DNA from: Ceratopteris richardii
Lineage: Eukaryota > Streptophyta > Polypodiopsida > Polypodiales > Pteridaceae
Assembly (NCBI GenBank): GCA_020310875.1
Contig: CM035433.1
Location: forward strand, 105,593,258 to 105,657,257
DNA: 64,000 nt
Direction: 5' to 3'
In this document: piece after piece, positions 33,501 through 46,500 of the stretch
Position numbering within the stretch: the stretch's first letter is position 1
How the letters are laid out: each line of letters opens with the position of its first letter
The notes under the pieces: generated by a model
The model's input: the letters and a program-made list of their open reading frames with translations, nothing else
Database searches by the model: none
What the model was told of the DNA's origin: nothing
Made by a program: the position numbers and the translations under genes

Positions 33501-36500
33501 TTCATAAAAATATGCATAAAAATGCACATGCTTCTCCCAATCTTCATAACTTCACAATCTCCATCATATGTGGATGATCTCCTTTATATGTAGCTAGGCT
33601 CCAAGTCAATGTCCTCCTTGTGGATGAAGAAGAAACATAAACCCTAGCTGCTGCCCTCCTTGTTGAGATGAAGAAATCCCCCCTCTCCTCTCTACCAAGG
33701 TTAGATTGAAGTATTTCGATGGCGATGCACCACAGTGCGTTCTCGTTCTCGAGAGCTCTAGGGAGCACGAAGACAGACTTCTTAGGTCTTACAAATGCGG
33801 TCGAACTTACAGTCTGTAACTAACCACTATATGTTTTATTAAAGAACATATACAAAGAAGTGTCCAATGGCCATTTGGCCTTATTGAAGTTCAAAGATTA
33901 CTTGAAGTACAAGTAAGTCTTCATTGGGAGATACTTCAAAATTACTTGAAGTACAACTCTTCTTCTACATACTAAAGTTCAAAGATGTAACCAAAGTATG
34001 AAATTTAATCCAAAAACCCTTTTAGCCACAGAAACTAGACAGTAAGGGCTTTCCAATGAGCTATCAAACACTAGATTTGGACACCTATAGACCTGTCACC
34101 TGAGCCACACAAAACAGCCCAGTTTTCCTAGCAGGTTTCAGGATAGAACAGCAGACAAAGAAATAGCTATATCTCACAGTACAAGAAGAGTTTTGCAAAA
34201 TTCTTTTTGGAATAGACTCCTTGCTTTATAAGCTTTCCAGCAAGTACAAGAACTCTCAGAATGGAGCTTCCTACAAAGAGAAAATGAGGTCCTAACAGGT
34301 TGCTACAGAAATGAATATGAGCATCTATGAGAGTGTATGGCTCAATGGCACATATATATGCAGCACCCCGACTTCTAGCATCCACACACATCTTGAATGA
34401 GCTTGGATGGTCTTTATATAGCCTTGAGAGCCTTCTATGACTCTTCATATGTCCTCCATGTATCTTCACATGCCCTCCTTGTCTCTTCACTTGCCTTGTG
34501 ACTCTGTCTCTTCATTGGAGTGGCTTTTGGTGGTCCAATGCCTCCTTTTGGATAAGGTTGCGCCTTCAACTTTATTCTTTGACTTTCCTAAGGTTCAAAA
34601 GCTTTCAAATAGAGTTATTTTACGAAAAACAAAACTTGAGCTTGCCCTAGAAATGCATATCTTTCAACACTCCCCCTCAAGCTCAAGTTTCTTTTGCATT
34701 TGAAGTTGGTTCCTTGAGTTGGTCCTTTGTACTTACATGATGAATATCCACTTCCTTTTCAAGCACCTTCTCCCTTATGAAATGATAGTGGACTTCGATG
34801 TGTTTGCTCCTTGCATGAAACATAGGATTGTTTGCAAGATAGATGCTTGATATATTATCTCCAAACAAAGGAACTGATCCAACCTGCACATTTAAGTCTT
34901 TCATTAGCTTTTTCATCCACATTATCTCACAAGTAGCTTGGGCCAAGGCTCTATATTCAACTTCGCTTGAAGATAAAGCAACTGTGGGTTGCTTCTTTGA
35001 ACTCCATGATACACAATTGTTTCCTAGCATGATCACATAACCTATGGTGCTTCTTCTATCATCTTTGGAGCCGGCCCAATCAGCATCCGCATATCCTTTG
35101 AGCTGTAATGATCCTCCATAAGCATAGAAAAGTCCTTGATTTATTGTACCTTTGATGTACCTGAGTATCCTCTTTGCTGCATTCAAATGATCATTAGTAG
35201 GAGCATGCATATATTGAGAAAGAACTCCTACACTAAATGCCGAATCAGGTCTAGTTATGGTTCCATATATAAGTGAGCCTATTAGGCTCCTATAGGTATG
35301 AATGTCCTCAAGTTCTTCTCCTTGGGTGGAGCTAAGTTTGGTGTTTACATCCATTGGTTGCTTTAGTGGTTTGCATCCACTCATTCCAAACCTGTAAAAT
35401 ACATCCAACAAATATTTTCTTTGCATCAAGTCCTTCCCAAACTTTGCCTTAATCTCTTTGATACCTGCATCATTATCACCTGTTATGATAAGATCATCGA
35501 CATATATGCATATGTATATAGATTCTCCATCAACCCTTTAGATGTAGAGTGAAGGATCGAAATCACTTGCAACATAACCACACTTCATTAGGTACTCAAC
35601 CAATCTCCGATTCCATGCTCTAGGTGCTTGCTTGAGTCCATACAAAGCCTTCTTTAGTTTACATACAAAATCATGCTTCTTTTCATCTTCATAACCTATG
35701 GGTTGATACATATAAACCACTTCTTCTAAATTTCCATTAAGAAAAGCATTTTTAATGTCCAATTGATACATTCTCCATTTTTTAGAAGCTTCCATTGAAA
35801 TTTAAGTCCTAATTGTATTCTTATTTGCAACAGGACTAAAAGTTTCTTCATAATCAAGCCCATATGTTTGTGTGTAGCCCTTAGCTACTAACCTTGCTTT
35901 GTACCTTGCTAAAGATCCATCTGAATTCCTTTTGACTTTGTACACCCATTTGTTTGTGACTACCTTCATGCCTTCTTCTCTAGGTACCAATTCCCAAGTT
36001 TGGTTTTCCTTGAGAGCTTGAATCTCCTTATCCATAGCATCTCTCCATTCTTTGTGTTGGCTAGCTTCCTCATAGCTTGATGGTTCCTTATCTTTGATAG
36101 CCTGTGTCATATAAGCATAATGCTTTGCAATAAAGCTATCAAAAGTGAGCTTTTGAATAGGATATTTTACCCTTTCTGACCTCCTTTCACTACCTGTGAT
36201 TGGATATTTCTTCAATGTCCATTTCTTTTGCACTTCAGGAGTTACAACTTCTTCATATTCATCTTCATCTTCACTTGAATGAAAATCTCTTACCAAGTTA
36301 CCTCCATTACCTCTATTGTGGCTACATTCTGATGTATGCTCTATCTCCTTTTCCTTGCCCTTCCATGATGATGAGCTTTGTGAAGGACTTGGCATACTTG
36401 GTCCACTCAATGTAGTGCTAACTTGCACTTGCTCTTCATGTACCTGATCTGCATGTATAAATTCTTCTTCCTGCAAATCATTCACACCTCCATACCAAGG

Positions 36501-39500
36501 TTTTAACTCATCAAACACAACATCCGTTGACACTCTAAGATTTTTAGTGATCAGATTATAACACCTGTACCCCTTTTGCTTATTTGAGTAGCCAACAAAA
36601 ATGCATTTTTCAGCCCTAGCATCAAGTTTACCTTCTCTAACTTCCTGTGGGACATGAACATAGCATATGCAACCAAAAATCCTTAAATGAGACAAATCTG
36701 GTTTCCTTTGATAGTATACCTCATCAAGAGTAAGATCATGAACTCCTGAAGTTGGTATCCTGTTCATAATATATGCTGTTGTGGTTGCTGCATCTCATTC
36801 AACATGCATCTAGCTACCTATGCAATTTGTCTACTCTTTCTTTCTGAAATACCATTTTGTTGAGGGGTATACCTTCATGTGTATTGCCTCCTTATGCCTT
36901 CATCTTCTAAGAACCTTGTGAACTCATTGGAGAAATATTCTCCCCCTCCATCTGACCTTAGGGTTTTAATCCTGTGACCTGTTTCATTCTCAACAAGTGT
37001 CTTGTACTTTTTGAATACTTCAAACACATCTGATTTTTGCTTGATTATATACAACCAAGTTTTCCTTGAACAATCATCAATAAAGGTAACAAAGTACCTA
37101 TTACCTGCATGTGAAGGTTCTCTTGAAGGTCCCCATACATCTGTATGCACTAAATCCAAAACCCTTGGAGAAACATACTTGCTTGACTTGAAAGGCAACC
37201 TAGTTTGCTTCCCAAACTGACAAGCTTCACATACTTCATGAAGATGTGATGTTGAGAAGTTTGGAAGCCCTTTGACCAATGCACTTTTCTCCATGTTCTT
37301 TAGCTTTTCAATGTTTACATATCCTATCTTTTTATGCCACAAATCCAAATACAAAGATGCATCTAATTTGTTGTCATACCATAGCATAGCAATTTGAAGC
37401 AAAAGAGACACTATGAGAGCCCGAACAAGTACGGTATGACAAAGGTGCATCTAATTTGTTGTCACGCAAAGTCTGCGCATAGTTTCTGCCTGCTCAATAT
37501 CAGCTCTCTCATCAATAAGTGCATCATGTAAATCTACATCAGAAATGGAATGATCTGCATCATCACATGAAACCTGCAAAGGCGAAGTTGCCTCATAAGG
37601 ACCAGCACTAGACTGTCCATCTGTAAAAAGAGGCAGCAAAGTATCATATATGTCTTTGGAGTTAACAGATGTTCCCTTAGTACATGAAAGTAATGGCTGA
37701 ATAGCATCTTCCATAAAAACAACATCACGGCTAACCAAAATGCGTTTAGTTTGTGGATGATACAAATGATAGCCTTTACTTTCGGGACTGTACCCAACAA
37801 AAATACATTTTACTGCTTTATCATCCAATTTTCTACGATGTTGTTGAGACACTAATGCATATGTCAAATAACCAAAAACACACAGATGAGCAACAGATGG
37901 CTTGCGACCATGCCAAGCCTCATATGGAGTGATAGACTGCAGCACTTTAATGGGACACCTGTTAAGTACATATGCTGCACACATAACAACGTCAAGCCAG
38001 AAACTGGTAAAGCCTGACTCTTGACCATACACCTCGCCATCTCCATGAGTTACCTGTTCTTCCGTTCAGCAACTCCATTCTGTGGAGGTGTATACGGCAC
38101 TATACACTGATGTTTTATCCCACGTTGAGCCAGAAATGCATTAAAGTTAGAAGACACATATTCCCCCCCTCAGAACGGAGGGTGCCCATTTTACATGCTG
38201 ACAGATTTTCAGCCAAAACCAAAAACTGTTTGAAGCACATAAACACTTCGGACTTTGCCTTCAATGGATATACCCATGCATTCCTAGAAAAATCATCGAT
38301 CAAAGTCACGAAGTAAAGATAGTTTCCAAAAGAGGGTGTCTGCATAGGACCACATACATCATTGTGAACAAGCTGTAATTTTTGTGTAGCTCGAACAGAA
38401 CCATCTTTTGGGAACGAGGAATGTTGCATTTTGCCCCAAATATAGCCTTCACAAACATGTTTACCGGGTGCCTTAAGTTTGGGTAAAGAGGACATCATTT
38501 CACATTTTTGCTGGCGTAGCAAACTAGCTAAATTCAGATGACCAAAGCGTGCATGCCAAAGCTTTGCATCTGACATAGCCTGAGAATCATGTACTGCACA
38601 TGTTGAATCATTCATAGATTTTTCATAATCTATGACCTTATAAAGCCCACGAGATAAAATGCCAGAAGCAATAATCACATCGCCATTTGACAAACATCTG
38701 TCATCAACGAATTTCACAATCAAGCCAATCTTGGCTAAAGTTGTAAGTGATAACAGATTCTTCTTGATCCCTGGCACAAATAAAGCATCTAACAATATAA
38801 AAGAATTACCATCAGTAGTAGTCAGAATGATCTTACCAACTCCCATAACAAGATAAGAGGGGTTTTTTGCGCATATAACAGTATTCCCTGTAGGGGCAGG
38901 CTCGAGTGAAGAAAAGAAACTGCGCTGCAAGGTAATATGTTTGGTCGCCCCACTATCAAAGAACCAAACATATGACTCTACTGCAGACATGCACGGCTCA
39001 TGAGAAGATGGGTCAAAACTACAAAAAGTAGTAAACGCCCATTCTTCGTCCTGCACAAGATTAGCAAACTCTATTTTCGGTGTAGAGGCCTCTGCAACAA
39101 CCATTCCGTCCTCTTTCTTCTTTGCCTCTTTTGCAGCCAATTTTGGCCAACTCTTAATGACGTAATCATTTGCTTTACTGTATTTGCAAAACAATTATTT
39201 CTTCTTTTCTGATTTCTTCTCATCTTTGTCTTCCTTCTTCGATTGTGCAGAATTAGCAGATTTCTGCTTACTAGTAGAAGAGCTCCATTTTCGTTTGCCC
39301 TTCTGACTAGCCAAGAAAGCTTGATCTGCAACACTCATAATAGACCTGTTATGCCTAAACTGATCTTCCTGCAACAAAACAAAAACTAACTCTTCAAATG
39401 TTAAGGCATTTGGATTGCCTTTCATCATCAAATGAAGAGTAGAAGCAAAACTCTGATATGAGTCAGGAAGACCATTCGCAAGAGTGTGCACAAGTGAACT

Positions 39501-42500
39501 GTCAAGAAGGACTTCATCAACAGAAATCAATTGTTTCTTCAAATCCTTGATCTTTGTCAGAAAAGTATCCATAGAATCACCTTCATTCATGTGCTCACTC
39601 TCCAATTGTTTTTGGAGGTAAGCAACACGACCCTCATTCCTAGCCTGGTACAATGTGGTAAGTGTATCCAAAGCATTCTTAGTTGTTCTACAAGAGCGAA
39701 TGTGAGAAATACTGGTACGCTTGACAGACAAAGCTATCAATGCATGTGCCTGAGCATCTCTGCCATCCCAACAAATTTGCTCTACAGTAGGTGCAACAAA
39801 AACAGAAGCACGAACAGAAATCTGCAGAATATGACCATCATCGACGCCATCTACATCAGCTTCAGTGCCTGTATTTGCAGTATATGTATTTACAGCTCTA
39901 ATAGGACGTCTTTAAACACCTTGCACAATATTCCATAGTCCTTTTGCGACCAATACATGAAGCATCATATAAGCCCACAATGGATAATTCGTACCATCCA
40001 ACTTATACATCACTGCTTTCAGCCATGGCCACTGACTAAAATACCTTGATGCAAAAAATTTATTGTATCTCAAAAAGTTGAACAGAACTACCTTGTCGAG
40101 TTCTACTACACTTGTAGCATACTTTGAGGCGCTTATACTAGCGAACCGAAACTTGTATATATCTTTGGCACAAAAAGACAAAATAGCCTGCACAAGCGTT
40201 GTGATAATGCGTTCGAAGGCTAAAACGAGCTAAGATCGAGATTCCGGCACTGCAACGCGAAGCGGTTTTGATCTCTGAAACACCCTGAGTATGCTCACCA
40301 AATTTCGTGCAATTTTGAGACTGCAACCGGAGAGGTGTCGAAGCGGCGACATGCTCTGATACCAATTGTTGGAGTTAGACGTCTGCGGAAGCACGCGAAC
40401 AACATAAGGAAGAAGAAGAAGCTTGGAGCACAACACACAATACAGAATGTATTACCACTAGAATGTACAAAGATAAGTAACCCATTAGGGCTATAGGCGT
40501 GTATACAAGCCGGGGGGAAAAAAACCTCCTAAAGAGGGAAAAAAGTGTCCCTGCGGACTTAGTGTGTTCACACACATCACTACCTAAATATAACAACATT
40601 GTAAGTATTCAAAAAACCATCACTTCTCTATTTTTATCATAAATAATGCACTCCCTCATCTTAAATACAATACTCAAATGATTTTTTTTAACAGTGCTGA
40701 CTCAAATAACAAATTCTAAGAAACATCATGCACATGCAAAACTTCAAAAAGATGGAATGACTTTCCACTATGAGTACTAAGAATTGTTATTCATATGCCT
40801 TTCATTGGAAGAGTTTTCTAGCACGGGAAACCAACACATTTAGCTTCGCAAATGAAATGGATTGGAACAAGTTAACATCAGATGTCATGTGCTTTGATGC
40901 ACCACTATCGAGCAACACAATCAACATACTTTTTAGAGTCTTCAAAAAGTGTGAAACATACAAATCTTGATCATCAAAGTCTATGATGTTCGACTTCTCA
41001 ACATTCTCATTATATCCGTATACGTATACGTATACGTATACGTATACAATAGAAACAATTTCCTTTCTTAAAATAATTTTCCTTCTTGGTGGAATCACTG
41101 AGATCATCATCAAAGTTACTAGGATGATCTTTATAGATTTGGAATTGGAGACAAAACAAGAGTTCTTGAATTTAGAGCTACTCTTACTATTCTTGCCTTT
41201 ACCTTTGTGTTTTGCTCTCATAGCTAGGGCTAGGTCATTCATAGTCTCTTGCAACGTGTTTCTTGATTCCCCGGGACTGGCGCCCTAGTTCCAATCCACA
41301 ATTTTTTTTTTTGTGGATTGGAACCTACATTAAGTGTAGACTGTTCTTCATGCAACAAAATTGTTTCGTAACTTTCTAAATGTGACCATTGTATCAGTGA
41401 TAGAGAAAGTCATCAAGAAAGATATACAAGACCTTGGCAAAAAATTTAGACTAATGGTCACAAGCTCATTATCCTCTATAAAGATCAACATTTGCTAACT
41501 GATCTACTAGATCTTGAATTCTAGTTAGATGAACTTGAACAAAACCACCCTCTTCCATTCTCAAATTTTATAACTTACACTTCGAATATTTCTTTCCTAC
41601 AATGTTCGGAGAATTTAACAAATCTTTTAACCTATCCAAAGCTGCTCACGCATCTTTTGTATCCCACCTAGGTCAAGTAGCAAGAGCATTCCTAAGTGGA
41701 TTTTGTGGCTTGATAGATGTAGAGGCTTCATCTCTAGCTATTTCTCTAGCTGCCTCACGTCTTCTACCTCTATTAAGTGCTTGTCTAGGTCCCTCGAGAC
41801 TTAATAAATCACCTAATACTATTTCCCACAAATCTCTTGCTTTCAAAAGATTCTTAAGCATAAAACTCCAAAAAGGATAATTGGAGCTATCATCATGTCT
41901 GCTCATCAAGAGAAAAAATCCCAAAACATTGAATTGTACAACCATGATCTAGATAGACCAAAAAATAGAGCTCTAAGCAACACAAGGTTTCGTATATTAA
42001 GTACTTGACAAGAAACCCTATGAGATTTACTAATCTTGCCAAAGAAAGTCTAACCCTTCACTCTAGAAGGTGATTTGTTACACTTGAGTAACCTCAATAC
42101 TTAAAGGACAAAATAAAGTCAAATTAGGTTTGCTTTATCACACAAGATTCTCTTCCAAAGTCAAAACTAGGGTTTTGGATACCGATGCAAGCACACAAGA
42201 AAGCCAAAGAGCCAAAACAAGAGGAATAGTTTCTCTATAAGTATATTACACAAAAATTCTTTGAGTGCACTCAAAGTACCAATGTACATACATAATCTAC
42301 TGAACAAGATGAAAGACTAGATACAGTGCAAATAGGAATACTTGCCAACCTTGAACTAATCAAGTATTCAAACTTGAACTAATCAAATAATCAACCTTGA
42401 ACTAATCAAGTAATGAACTTTGAATAAATCAAGTCCTGAGAGAGAGAAAGAAAGAAAGAAAGAAAGACTTTTTAACGTCTATTAGAGGCCAAAATCGGCC

Positions 42501-43544
42501 TATGAGACAAAACATATACATCAGTATGATCCAATCCACTGTGATCCAAAACGAAAATAAAGTGTGAGTACTGCAAACGGGTATAAAAGGAGGGATAGTA
42601 GCTGGCATCAAGGGTGTGGGGTGCTATGGGTATGCACTCTATATGCTCAATGGGTGAGATACAAATATGATATGCATAGGGAGGGGAGGCTCGATGGTAT
42701 CACAACCCTCAAAATGCCTGGAGTGGGAGAGAGAGAGAAAACAAATCTACCACTAAGAGGATCAATAAGGTGTGCTAAACGTAAAAACAGATGTGCACTA
42801 TTTAGCAAACAAGGACAAGCTATAGGAGACCTTAAGAAAAGCTCTAAAACATGAAATCTACCAATATTTGATAAAAATTCAGAATTTTTGTTCTCCCCTC
42901 TTCAAAATTAATCTTTCTTTTGACGGAGTTGACTTTGTTTTTGTTTTTGCAAGTTTGACCTTGTTTGACAGAGTTGATCAAGTTTAATCAAAGTTGACTA
43001 AAGGTTAATCAAAGTTGACCAGCCTTGAAACAAGTCCAACACGATACTAAGAAGAAGAGGAAGTAGAAAAGAGAAAGAGTATGACTAAGAAGCTTAGAAT
43101 TGGCAAGAAATGAATGTCAAACTGATTTGAACACAGTCAAACAAAATTGACCAGATCTTTGAAGTCCTTTTATACCTGAAAACATAGCTCAGATACCAAA
43201 TTATTAGCCCAGATAGAGAAAATAGCACACATAAACAAGAGAACAAACACACACAAAGTATGGTCAACAATCATATGCTCCAATACATCATAATACATGT
43301 ACAACATGATGATATGCTTCAAATCTAGTTACAAAAATAATACAAGAAATACTCTCAACCCATGAATACCAAAGAGAGCATATGAAGGACAAGGGATAAG
43401 GCATGAAGGGCTTAGGCATAATGAGCGTCTCCAAAGCAACCTCCCACAAGAGTATGTGAAACCTCCAATAGTATATGAGCATACGCTACAAACACTCCAT
43501 GAACCTCCAAGAGTAGCAACTAGTGCTCCTCCTCCAAGCACCTC

Positions 43545-43592
<48 letters not shown>

Positions 43593-46500
43593 TGAGAGAG
43601 AGAGAGAGAGAAGCAAAGATGCACTCCTCTTAGAGAGCACAAGAGTACAACTCTCACAAGTGTGATGTGTGTTGATATGTGAAGATGAAGTCATGCATGA
43701 TGTCCTTACATAAGAAACCAAGGGGACCAACTTTTTAAAACGCATGTTAAGTTTAGGCACGAGGACCTGATGAAACCAGCTTTCTTCTAGATTTGTGGGA
43801 GATGATGACATGGAAGATGATGATGTGGACTCTTGAGCCTCATAATTTAGAAGCATAGATTTAGGACCATTGGATCATAGCTTTACATATCTTTTAATCT
43901 CAACCCTTGGCTTTTACTAACAGCTCTTGGCTTTTTTAGATGGTTAACTAGCAAATTAAGGTTTTACTTTTGAAGAGTGAAATGGTGGTACATGGGCAAG
44001 TGTTGAATATGGTTGCATTGCTCTTTTTCAGTACTTCAGGAATATGTGATTAGTTTCTCATGTTTGATATGTCCATCTTTGACCGGAATCCGGATTTGAG
44101 CCAGTCTGATTTATTGTCTATAATCCAATCTAATGAAAGTGTTCACGAATATATGCAATGGCTGATATAATCAAACTTAAAATTATACAAATTAGAATTT
44201 CTAAGAAGTCCTAATTGCTAAAAGCTAACACATGGCACTTGTAGCATTTGTAGGTGTAATAAGATGTGCTAGAACACCTAGCACAATATTTCACAATCCC
44301 TTTGCAATCAATGCTTTGTGTATACCCATAATGGGTGGCTAAAACAATCCAACTTCTCCGTAATAGCCAACATGTGTAATACATCATTGTTCTTAGCCAT
44401 GGACATTTATTGTATTTCATGCAAAAAATTGACTCAGCCTTGAAAACATTGAAAAGAAATAGCTCTGCTACACTAGTGAAAGACTTTAGAGTCCTTATAC
44501 TAATCAAAAAATTACCTGCAAAATCATTGCAATAGTGCATTCGGAGGCCAAAATGAGCTCAAATTGAAGTTTTTCTTGCATCGATCTCATTTGTAGTATA
44601 TATTAGCTTGATAATGTTAGCCAAGTTTTTCTTGCATGAGTTTGAGGAGAAGGAACACACACAGAATTAGCACGAGGAAAAAAAGTAGCTTTGGGGCACA
44701 ACACACAATATGAAATGTACAAAGATAAGTAGCTCATTAGGCTTATAAAGTCATATGTGTATTATACAAGCTAGGGAAAAAGCTTCCTAAAGAGGTAAAT
44801 AATTACCCTAGTGGTCATGTGTTCACACACATCACTAACAAATTATACTAACACTAATTGATGTTGTCATAAAGAATGGTATTTGGTGTTTACATGATTT
44901 GCCTCTCGATAAAAAAACCATTGGCATTAAATGGATCTATAAGATGAAACTCATGTTGTTCACTCTAAAGCTAGGCTTGTATCTAAAGGTTCTGCTCAAG
45001 AGAATGGCATGATTTTGATGAGACCTTTATTCCTACATGCCATATGAAATTCATTTATAACACTTGTGCATGGGCTACTCACAATGGTCGAAATGTATAG
45101 CAATTGGTCATCAGAAGTGCATTTTAGAATGCGAACTTGCATGAAGACATGTATATGTTTCAGCCTCATGGTTTTGTGCAAATAGGACTTGACAACAAAG
45201 TGTCAAGATTAAATAAGCACTGTATGCATTAAAGCAAGCATGGTGTGCTTGATATGAAAAAAATACATGCCTACTTGTTAGCACGTGGATTTCATACTAG
45301 GCCAACTGAAATCATTTTACTATGGTAAGCGTGCAAATCATGTGCTTTAATTATTGTTTAATTATTGTTGTTTACATTGATGGTATGTTGCTCACTAATC
45401 CTAATGAGATGCATATTGTTAAGTTTGGGGCTCATTTTCATGTCTCTTTGAAAATATCAGATTTGGGGTGTTAACATCATTATTTGAGCATTCAATTTAT
45501 GCAAGTTAATGGAAGCATTGCTTCTGTCAAACAATACATTGACACTTTATTGCAATGTTCTTGGATTTAGGAGTCTCAACCCATTGTGACTCCCATGGAG
45601 ATAAGTTTCCAATTAAGTCTTCATGATGTTGGAGATGCATTTGATGTTGGTTTCTATCAGCAAACTATTGGATTCCTGATTTGTGTATGTATTACTCAGC
45701 CTGATATTCACTTTATTGCCTCCTAGATGAGGAGATTTATGCATGGGCCAAGTGTCAAGCATTGTAAGGCAATTAGGCATATCTTTCACTACTTATTTGC
45801 TACCTAGCATCTTGGGTTGCCTTATCCTGAGGGGGATCAATACCACCACATTTACATGCTTTTTCTAGCTTCGATTGGGGTGGACATTACGATACTCGTG
45901 TGTCCACAAGTGGTTTTTGCTTCATGCTTGGTAGCTCATGCTCATCTTGGTTGAGCAAGAAACAACCTATTGTGGCCAATTCTAGTTGTGAGGCTTAGAG
46001 TAGGGAAATTTTCCCATTTACAATAGTGTGAGTGGTTGAGACACCTCATGGCTAATTTGAGTATTGGTTAGACTTCTATCACCACCATATTTATTGATAC
46101 TCAGAGTGCATTCACAATTGCAAGGAACCCAGTGCTCCATGTTCACACCATAGTACAAAAAAATCACGATTTTTTCGTAAAATGAAAATCTTTTAAATCT
46201 CAAACGATTTATTCGCGATTTTTATTCTTTTCGATTTTTTTTTTTAATTTTATTTTTGCTCTATTTTGAGATATTATTATGCATTATATCCATGTTACAT
46301 GCATTATATCCATATTACATGCATTATATCCATATTACATGCATTATATATAAAGTTTATGATATATATGTATATATTAGAATGTTTTATACGTGTATAT
46401 ACAAAAAATTCCCCAAAAAAAAAATCACAAAAATTGCAAAAGAATAAAAATCGCGATTTTCATTTTTTATTCCAACGATTAAAACGTTTAAATCTTTTAA

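Larger units (their letters stand above)
33885..37375 (-). mobile_element. Copia C, 3' half (integrase to 3' LTR)
   Basis: A third copia lineage on the minus strand: integrase, RT, RNase H, polypurine tract and 3' LTR. Its gag, protease and 5' LTR are missing. At about 37357-37380 it passes directly into family A sequence (A-III). The LTR start TGTTGAAAGATATG at 34669 follows the tract CTTGAGGGGGAG. Its left end is placed at TGAAGTTCAAAG (33885) by the TG/CA rule only. Confidence 0.78.
37380..40598 (-). mobile_element. Copia A-III, 5' half (5' LTR to pre-RT)
   Basis: Family A copy on the minus strand: 5' LTR (40367-40598), primer site, gag, protease, integrase and the linker before RT. It ends at about 37380, where copia C begins. 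No 3' LTR of family A is present. A 19-base repeat marks the junction (37358-37376 and 37446-37464). Confidence 0.85.
40605..41945 (-). pseudogene. Copia D gag and protease relic
   Basis: Minus strand: [20 protein letters not shown] near 41880-41820 (Gag start), a Gag tail ([18 protein letters not shown] near 41240), and the protease site [19 protein letters not shown] near 40900. Downstream readings resemble the LHV-type post-protease segment, in broken frames to about 40610. A GTATAC hexamer repeat interrupts it, giving a VYVYVYVY run. A-III lies immediately next to it, so it may be the host of that insertion. Confidence 0.7.

Noticed and set aside
41014-41046. A functional VYVYVY repeat domain
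   Set aside because: It is a GTATAC microsatellite interrupting a dead copia gag.
43329-43856. A 175-codon minus-strand protein
   Set aside because: It reads through the (GT)n(AG)n microsatellite and shows no family motif.
46279-46348. A CRISPR-like array
   Set aside because: The 20-mers are directly contiguous with no spacers and lie in a plant MITE; it is a minisatellite.
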